From Maricaulis sp048270265 (lineage in GTDB: Bacteria > Pseudomonadota > Alphaproteobacteria > Caulobacterales > Maricaulaceae): a stretch of 64,000 nucleotides of DNA. The DNA lies in the NCBI RefSeq assembly GCF_048270265.1, contig NZ_JBLWTD010000014.1, positions 1 through 64,000 on the forward strand, in the 5' to 3' direction. This document shows positions 58,684 through 64,000 of the stretch, in pieces. Positions within the stretch are counted from its first letter, which is position 1. Each line of letters begins with the position of its first letter. The notes under the pieces were generated by a model. That model was not told the DNA's origin, did not search any database, and was given only the letters and a program-made list of their open reading frames with translations. A program made the translations under genes and the position numbers.

Positions 58684-59619
58684 ATGAACTGGCTGTCCAA
58701 GATCACCCCTCCGGGGATGTCGAAAATATTCTCCAAGCGGGATACGCCCGACAATCTCTGGGTCAAATGCCCCATCTCCGGCGAGATGGTGTTCCAGAAG
58801 GATCTGGAGGCGGGCCAGTTCGTCACGCCGGCCGGTCATCACATGCGGATCGGACCGGCCTGGCGCTTCCAGTTCACCTTCGATGATACCTTCGAGGAAC
58901 TCGACACGCCGGAAGTCCCGAAGGACCCGCTGAAATTCCGCGACGAGAAAACTTACGTCTCCAAGATCGCCGCAGCCCGCAAGAAGACCGGGCGCGACGA
59001 CGCGATGGCCATCGCTGTCGGCCGTATTGGCGGTGTGGAATCCGTGGTTCTGGTGCAGAATTTCGCCTTCATGGGCGGCTCCCTTGGCATGGCCGCCGGC
59101 GAGAGCTTCATCAAGGCCGCCGAAACCGCGGTCGCCAAACGGGCGCCGCTGATTGTCTTCACCGCCGCCGGTGGCGCGCGCATGCAGGAAGGCGCCCTGT
59201 CGCTGATGCAGATGCCGCGCACCACGATTGCCGTCGAGATGATGCGCGATGCCGGCCTGCCCTATGTCGTCGTTCTGACGGATCCGACCACGGGCGGCGT
59301 CACCGCCTCCTATGCCATGCTCGGCGATGTCCAGATTGCCGAACCGGGCGCATTGATCGGCTTTGCCGGTCCGCGCGTGATCGAACAGACCATTCGCGAA
59401 AAGCTCCCCGAGGGCTTCCAGCGCGCCGAATACCTGCTGGAAAAGGGCATGATCGACCAGGTCGTTCATCGTCACGAGATTCCGGCGACCCTGGCGCGGA
59501 TGCTGCGCGTTCTGATGAAACGGCCCAGTGCCTCCACCCCCGGTCGCCTGGCTCCGCCCTCGCCCGATCATGTGGCGGCGGACGGAGGAGCGCATGAGCG
59601 CCCGACGCCAGGACGTTGA
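58684..59619 (+). CDS. accD: Acetyl-CoA carboxylase carboxyltransferase subunit beta
   Basis: A 311-residue subunit transferring the carboxyl group to acetyl-CoA to make malonyl-CoA. The core motifs AIAVGRIGG, FMGGSLGMAAGESF, TAAGGARMQEG, TTGGVTASYAMLGD and GFAGPRVIEQT are present. The N-terminal zinc ribbon normally has four cysteines, but here reads VKCPISGEMVF then VTPAGHHMRIG, with only one Cys left. This loss is shared by other alphaproteobacteria as I recall. ATG 58684 gives the conserved MNWLSK start; ATG 58663 is an alternative. Confidence 0.94.
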   Translation: MNWLSKITPPGMSKIFSKRDTPDNLWVKCPISGEMVFQKDLEAGQFVTPAGHHMRIGPAWRFQFTFDDTFEELDTPEVPKDPLKFRDEKTYVSKIAAARKKTGRDDAMAIAVGRIGGVESVVLVQNFAFMGGSLGMAAGESFIKAAETAVAKRAPLIVFTAAGGARMQEGALSLMQMPRTTIAVEMMRDAGLPYVVVLTDPTTGGVTASYAMLGDVQIAEPGALIGFAGPRVIEQTIREKLPEGFQRAEYLLEKGMIDQVVHRHEIPATLARMLRVLMKRPSASTPGRLAPPSPDHVAADGGAHERPTPGR

Positions 59620-60916
59620 CGATGCGCTGACGCGGCTTTCGCGGCTGCATCCCAGGAAGATCGACCTGTCGCTGGGCCGGCTGCAGCGCCTGCTCGCGGC
59701 GCTGGGCAATCCCCAGAACCAGCTGCCACCGACCATCCACGTCGCCGGCACCAATGGCAAAGGCTCGACCTGCGCCTATCTGGCCCATATGGCCCGCGCC
59801 AATGGCCAGAAGGTGCACATCTACACCTCGCCGCACCTGGTGGATTTCAACGAGCGCATCCAGATCGACAGCCAGCCGGTCGGCGACCAGGCACTGATCG
59901 AGGCCTTCGCCCGCTGCGAGGCGGCGAATTTCGGCGAACCGATCACCTTCTTTGAGATCACGACAGCTGCCGCCTTCCTGCTGTTCAGCGAACACCCCGC
60001 CGACCTTCTGGTGCTCGAAGTCGGTCTGGGTGGCAGATTCGATGCCACCAACGTCATCGCAAAACCCGCCCTGTGCGTCATCACCCCCATCGGTCTCGAC
60101 CACCAGGAATTTCTCGGCGACACGATCGAGAAGATTGCCCACGAGAAGGCCGGCATCTGCAAGTTTGGCGTTCCGACCATTATCGGCCGTCAGGAGCCGG
60201 CAGCCGAGGCTGCCCTGCTCAAGGAAGCGCGCCGGGTCGGTGCCCTGACCTATGTCTGGGGCCAGGATTACCGGGCCTATCAACAGCATGGCCGGCTAAC
60301 CTATGAAGACGAGAGCCGGGTCTGGGACCTGCCCGGCCCGGGCCTGATCGGCCCGCACCAGATCGACAATGCCGGTGCAGCCGCCGCCTGTGCTGCCGCG
60401 CTGCAATGGCCGGAGAAATGTGTCGCCGACGGCATTGCCCACGCGACCTGGCCCGCCCGGCTGCAAAACATCACACGCGGCCCGCTTGGCGAGATTGCCC
60501 GCGACCACAATGCCGAACTCTGGCTCGATGGCGGTCATAACCCTGCCGCAGCAGCGGCCCTGTCCCATGCACTGGCGGATATGGACGAGCGCGAAGAACG
60601 GCCGCTGGTGATCATTGCCGGTTTCTCACCCAACAAGGATGTCGAGGGCTGGTGTTCGCAATTCGCCGGGCTCGCACGGCGGCTGATCGCTGTCGAGTTC
60701 AAGTCCGGCCGCGGCGGATCCCAGCCGGCCGAAACCGTCGCTGCGGCGTCCAATGCCGCCGGGCTCAAGGCCGAAACCGCTACCGGGCTGTTGCAGGCAG
60801 TGAAGAACGCCGCGCGGGAATTGCCCGCCCCCCGGATCCTGATCGGCGGCTCGCTCTATCTCGCCGGCGAAGCCCTGGCGCTCGGCAGCTCACCGCCACA
60901 CCAGACACCCGGCTGA
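59594..60916 (+). CDS. folC: Dihydrofolate/folylpolyglutamate synthase
   Basis: A 440-residue Mur-ligase-like enzyme that adds glutamate to dihydropteroate and folates. The N-terminal LGRLQRLLAALGNPQNQLPP, P-loop VAGTNGKGSTCAY, SPHLVDFNERI, EVGLGGRFDATNV, ITPIGLDHQEFLGD and late DGGHNPAAA are all typical. GGAGG is five bases before ATG 59594. It overlaps the end of accD by 26 bases. A bidirectional terminator follows. Confidence 0.95.
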   Translation: MSARRQDVDDALTRLSRLHPRKIDLSLGRLQRLLAALGNPQNQLPPTIHVAGTNGKGSTCAYLAHMARANGQKVHIYTSPHLVDFNERIQIDSQPVGDQALIEAFARCEAANFGEPITFFEITTAAAFLLFSEHPADLLVLEVGLGGRFDATNVIAKPALCVITPIGLDHQEFLGDTIEKIAHEKAGICKFGVPTIIGRQEPAAEAALLKEARRVGALTYVWGQDYRAYQQHGRLTYEDESRVWDLPGPGLIGPHQIDNAGAAAACAAALQWPEKCVADGIAHATWPARLQNITRGPLGEIARDHNAELWLDGGHNPAAAAALSHALADMDEREERPLVIIAGFSPNKDVEGWCSQFAGLARRLIAVEFKSGRGGSQPAETVAAASNAAGLKAETATGLLQAVKNAARELPAPRILIGGSLYLAGEALALGSSPPHQTPG

Positions 60917-60925
60917 CCGGCAAAG

Positions 60926-60953
60926 AAAAACGGGCCCGCAAGGAGCCCGTTTC
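60926..60953. terminator. Bidirectional rho-independent terminator
   Basis: The 8-bp stem AAACGGGC/GCCCGTTT (60928-60935 with 60945-60952) spans a 9-base loop. The minus strand reads into TTTTTC. It serves folC and the convergent trxA. Confidence 0.82.
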
Positions 60954-60982
60954 TCAATTCTGACTAGCCTTGTGGAGCTGGA

Positions 60983-61309
60983 TCAGGCCGAGAGGGTCTC
61001 GCGGACCCATTCGGTGATCTTGCCCTTGGCCATCGCACCGATCTTCGTGGAGGCCACCTGGCCGCCCTTGAAAATCATCAGGGTCGGGATGCCGCGAACG
61101 CCATACTTGCCCGGCGTCATCGGGTGATCGTCGATATTCACCTTGGCAACGGTGAGCTCGCCGGCCATTTCTTCGGCCAATTCTTCAAGTGCGGGGGCAA
61201 TCTGCTTGCACGGGCCGCACCATTCGGCCCAGAAATCGACAAGCACGGGACGATCCGCATTGAGGACGTCAGACTCGAAGGAATCATCGCTGACCGCTTT
61301 CGTCGCCAT
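60983..61309 (-). CDS. trxA: Thioredoxin
   Basis: The 108-residue cytoplasmic thioredoxin has VDFWAEWCGPCKQIAP with the canonical CGPC redox pair at residues 31-34, the cis-proline GIPTLMIF and the C-terminal helix ITEWVRETL. Length and motifs match TrxA1-type proteins. AAAGGAG lies six bases before the ATG. It is downstream of addA on the same strand, 82 bases away. Confidence 0.97.
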   Translation of the reverse strand: MATKAVSDDSFESDVLNADRPVLVDFWAEWCGPCKQIAPALEELAEEMAGELTVAKVNIDDHPMTPGKYGVRGIPTLMIFKGGQVASTKIGAMAKGKITEWVRETLSA

Positions 61310-61391
61310 GGGCTACTCCTTTGTTCGGGACGAGTCCGGTTGTTCCGAACTCACTGGATGAGGCGTGAGGTAAGCAGCGCCGGGTCAATCG

Positions 61392-64000
61392 TCAAGAGTT
61401 TGCACCTGACAGGGCCTCATCCATCAACTCCGGGGGGAGTTCCATCAGGCGCGCCGCATCGGTCCACAGCAGGGCACAACGCACCGTCTTGCCCGGATGC
61501 AAGCTGCGCAGCAGTGCCCGGTAGGCTGCCATCTGGCCGAGATAAATCCGCGCCACGCCGCTGATATCGGCCGGAGGCGGGCGGTTGGTCTTGTAGTCGA
61601 CGATCAGGACCTCGTCCCCGGTCACCACCAGGCGGTCGACCTGGCCGCGCACCTTGGTGCCCGGCGGCAGGCCCGGCGCGGTACCGGTGAGCGCCACCTC
61701 GGCGCGGCTGCCCGGGCCGAACAGGTCGGCAAAATCGGGATGCGCGAGGATGCCAAGGGTTTCCTCGACAATGATGCTGCGGGCCTCGGCGTCGAGATCA
61801 GGCTGCGCGGCAACGAAGCGCGTCGCGGCATCACGGTGGCGTTCGGGCTCGAGATCGGGCAGTGTCTCGAGCAGTTTGTGGATCACCTCGCCGCGGCGGA
61901 AACGATGCCCGCCCGGATCAAGCAGGGGAGAGACCACCGCTTCGGCCTCTTCATCGCCTGCCAGCAGTCGTGAAGGGGCAATGGCCCGCAGCGCACCCGC
62001 TTCGGTCCCGGCCGGCTCGACCGCCCAGCCCGGCACGGCTGTGGAGCCACCCGCGCCGCGATCATGGGCGCCGAGCGCGACCGGCGCCTCGCCCAGCCGC
62101 AAGCCGCGGCCAATATTCTCGACCCGGGCCGCGAGCGGCGTGTCAAATTCCGTCCACTCCTCGCCGGACCATTGTGACGCCAATTGCGTGTACCAGCTGT
62201 CCTTGGCCACGCTGCCGGACGGGCCATTGCCCTGGCGCCAGCCACAAACGATCAACCGGTCGCGCGCGCGGGTCAGGGCGACATAGAGCAGGCGGCCATG
62301 CTCGGCCTGCACCTTGGCGGCGGCGTGTTCGCGCATCTCGGCCACCACTGGCGGATCCTCCGCCTTGCGCTGCGACCAGATCAGGCCCGCCTCCGGATGG
62401 CTGAAAATCGGCTCACCCTTGCCGGTCGCCGGCGAGCGGGTGGTGTCGGGCAGGATGATCACCGGGCGCTCAAGCCCCTTGGAGGCGTGAACCGTCATCA
62501 CCTGGACTTCGTCCCGGTCGGTGCTCATTTCGCGCTTGAGCTGGGTCTCTTCGCCCTGCAGCGCCGCAATGAAGCTCGCCATGGCGCCGCCATGCTCGCG
62601 CTCATGCTCCAGCGCGCGGCCCAGGAAGACCTCCGCCGGATCGCGCGCCTCCTCGCCCAGCCGCGCCAGCACCCGCGCCCAGCGGCTCTCGCCAGTCGGG
62701 GTGCGCGCATTGAGGAAGCCGGAATACACGTCGTAGAGCCCCTCGCTATCGGCCTTGTTGCGCCAGCTCGTCAGCGCCGCCTTCGCTTCGGCAAATCGCG
62801 GATCGCTCGAGGTGAAGAGGGCATTCCACAGCGCGCCGCGATTTGTGTTCCGCCGGCTGGCGGCAAGATCAAACAGGGCCGCGTCATCAATCGGCGGTAC
62901 GGGGCTGGCGACCGGGTCGAAGAAGGGCGATTTGAGCAATTCGGCCAGGGCGAGATCATCGCCCGGCGTGATCGCCAGCCGGCCCAGCGCCAGCAGATCC
63001 TTCACCACCGTCTGCTCGCGCAGCACCATCCGGTCGGCACCGGCCACGGGCACTTCGGCCAGTTTGAGCTGGCGGATCACTTCCTCGAAGAAGCCGCCCG
63101 TGCGGCGCCAGACCAGAATGGCGATATCCCTGGGCCGCACCGGTCGCCGCTCGAAACGGCCACCGGTCTCCTGCCAGACCGCATCGCCGCGATCGAGCAT
63201 GGCGCGGATCTCTCCGGCAATTGTCTGGGCGAGAATATCGCGCGCCGAACCCCGGCCCGGGGCATCGACCGGATCGAAGATCGAGGTCTCCTCGACCGCC
63301 TCCGGCTTGGGTACAGCCGGCCAGAACTCGACACAGCCCGGCGTGCCCGAGCGCGCGGCTTTGTGATTGTGGTAGAAAGCGAAGGGCCGCGCCGGATCGG
63401 TATTGACGAATTTGGTTTCCGGCGCGCTCGCCGCGATCGGGGCAAAGGCCAGATCAACCGCGTGCAGGATTTCCGGTGCGGAGCGGAAGCTGACATCGAG
63501 ACCTGGACGGGCAAATTTGAGCCCCGCAGCCCCGGCCCTCTCTCCGAGCGCATCACCCTCGGCGATAAAGCGCGCCGGCTCGGCGCCCTGGAAGGAATAG
63601 ATCGACTGTTTCTCATCGCCGACCACGAACAGGGTGCGCTTGTCCTCATTGGCCCCCTTGCCGGCGAAAAACTCTGCCGTCAGGGAGCTGATCATGTCCC
63701 ATTGCCGCGGCGCAGTGTCCTGGGCCTCATCGACCAGCGCGTGCGCCAGGCGGCCATCGAGCTTGTAGCCAACCCAGCCGGAAAACGCGTTGGCGGCGCT
63801 CAGGAGCTGGCCCGAAAGCACAACAAGGTCATCGAAATCGAGCGCGCGCTGGCGCAACATTTCCGCGTCATAGGCCTCAAGGAAGAGAGTCGCCACCTGC
63901 AGTGCTGCAGCGCTCGCTTCGGCAACCCTGGCCGCGCGGACCCGGTCGCGGGCCAGTTCCAGACGCTCGGCTTCGGCATCAAACAGGGCGGGCAGGCTGG
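61392..64000 (-). CDS. addA: Double-strand break repair helicase-nuclease AddA (partial)
   Basis: The C-terminal 869 or more residues of AddA run to the window edge with no stop, so the N-terminus with Walker A is outside. Visible in order: DFDDLV, HALVDEAQDTAPRQW (Walker B), VVGDEKQSIYSFQGAEP, RPRDIAILVWRR, VMTVHASKGLERPVIILP, YVALTRARDRLIVCG and the RecB-like nuclease site GQVDRLV and VDYKTNR. It resects DNA ends with AddB to start recombination. Its partner addB would be expected beyond the window. The internal GTG near 63896 is not the true start. Confidence 0.95.
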   Translation of the reverse strand, partial: SLPALFDAEAERLELARDRVRAARVAEASAAALQVATLFLEAYDAEMLRQRALDFDDLVVLSGQLLSAANAFSGWVGYKLDGRLAHALVDEAQDTAPRQWDMISSLTAEFFAGKGANEDKRTLFVVGDEKQSIYSFQGAEPARFIAEGDALGERAGAAGLKFARPGLDVSFRSAPEILHAVDLAFAPIAASAPETKFVNTDPARPFAFYHNHKAARSGTPGCVEFWPAVPKPEAVEETSIFDPVDAPGRGSARDILAQTIAGEIRAMLDRGDAVWQETGGRFERRPVRPRDIAILVWRRTGGFFEEVIRQLKLAEVPVAGADRMVLREQTVVKDLLALGRLAITPGDDLALAELLKSPFFDPVASPVPPIDDAALFDLAASRRNTNRGALWNALFTSSDPRFAEAKAALTSWRNKADSEGLYDVYSGFLNARTPTGESRWARVLARLGEEARDPAEVFLGRALEHEREHGGAMASFIAALQGEETQLKREMSTDRDEVQVMTVHASKGLERPVIILPDTTRSPATGKGEPIFSHPEAGLIWSQRKAEDPPVVAEMREHAAAKVQAEHGRLLYVALTRARDRLIVCGWRQGNGPSGSVAKDSWYTQLASQWSGEEWTEFDTPLAARVENIGRGLRLGEAPVALGAHDRGAGGSTAVPGWAVEPAGTEAGALRAIAPSRLLAGDEEAEAVVSPLLDPGGHRFRRGEVIHKLLETLPDLEPERHRDAATRFVAAQPDLDAEARSIIVEETLGILAHPDFADLFGPGSRAEVALTGTAPGLPPGTKVRGQVDRLVVTGDEVLIVDYKTNRPPPADISGVARIYLGQMAAYRALLRSLHPGKTVRCALLWTDAARLMELPPELMDEALSGANS

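Overview
The window is high-GC chromosomal DNA from an alphaproteobacterium, most likely the Caulobacterales/Maricaulales group (Maricaulis- or Hyphomonas-like). The evidence is gene order and family membership, not a database search: lptC-lptA-lptB-rpoN-hpf-ptsN, a FYDLN-acid protein divergent from aroA-cmk-rpsA-ihfB, and trpF-trpB-trpA-accD-folC with trxA and addA. The AccD lacks the usual zinc-ribbon cysteines, as in other alphaproteobacteria. There is no rRNA, insertion sequence, integrase, prophage or CRISPR array. Three tRNAs are present: Ser-GCU, Leu-CAG and Ala-GGC.

Layout. 0.5-7.3 kb: tRNA-Ser, a small secreted protein, a gcdH/enoyl-CoA hydratase-like pair, a Na+/solute symporter, a repeat-rich secreted peptidoglycan-binding protein and a secreted thioredoxin-like protein. 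7.5-12.1 kb: a P-loop kinase, then the overlapping cytochrome c maturation genes ccmF-ccmG-ccmH-ccmI. 12.4-15.5 kb: a soluble GAF/PAS histidine kinase and an acyl-lipid desaturase. 15.8-26.3 kb: a ten-gene, tightly packed acyl-CoA catabolic operon (three acyl-CoA dehydrogenases, CoA ligase, MaoC hydratase, two SDRs, thioesterase, thiolase, quinone oxidoreductase) closed by a strong terminator. 26.4-38.1 kb: mixed accessory genes (sterol-desaturase family, Crp/Fnr regulator, M28 peptidase, MscL, beta-helix lipoprotein, HxlR regulator, BASS transporter, D-aminoacylase-like amidohydrolase, NDUFA9-like reductase). Two gene-poor stretches here (35.8-36.1 and 36.5-37.2 kb) are full of palindromic repeats. 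38.3-42.4 kb: tRNA-Leu, a Clp-fold serine protease, an acetyltransferase, an anchored GSSRT-motif protein and a ribonuclease D-like exonuclease.

42.5-64 kb is mostly conserved housekeeping. LPS transport genes lead into rpoN, hpf and ptsN. The FYDLN/aroA block follows, then an accessory insert (SprA-related protein, a 50-codon gene and a divergent LysR regulator). The trp-acc-fol block is interrupted by a BrnT/BrnA toxin-antitoxin pair between trpB and trpA. The window ends inside addA.

How the genes work together. The acyl-CoA operon has one enzyme for each step of an (R)-hydroxyacyl beta-oxidation spiral: ligase, FAD dehydrogenase (one pair looks like an obligate heteromer), MaoC hydratase, MFE-2-like SDR and thiolase. 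The substrate is unknown. The ccm genes build the haem-lyase end of c-type cytochrome maturation. The Lpt genes deliver LPS, and RpoN/HPF/PtsN couple nitrogen and stationary-phase physiology.

Most notable for follow-up: the BrnTA module and its ATTGTAG operator inside the trp cluster; a 50-codon gene with an excellent ribosome-binding site sharing an operator with a LysR gene; the R-specific beta-oxidation operon; the VIPATY-repeat secreted protein; and the palindromic intergenic elements.
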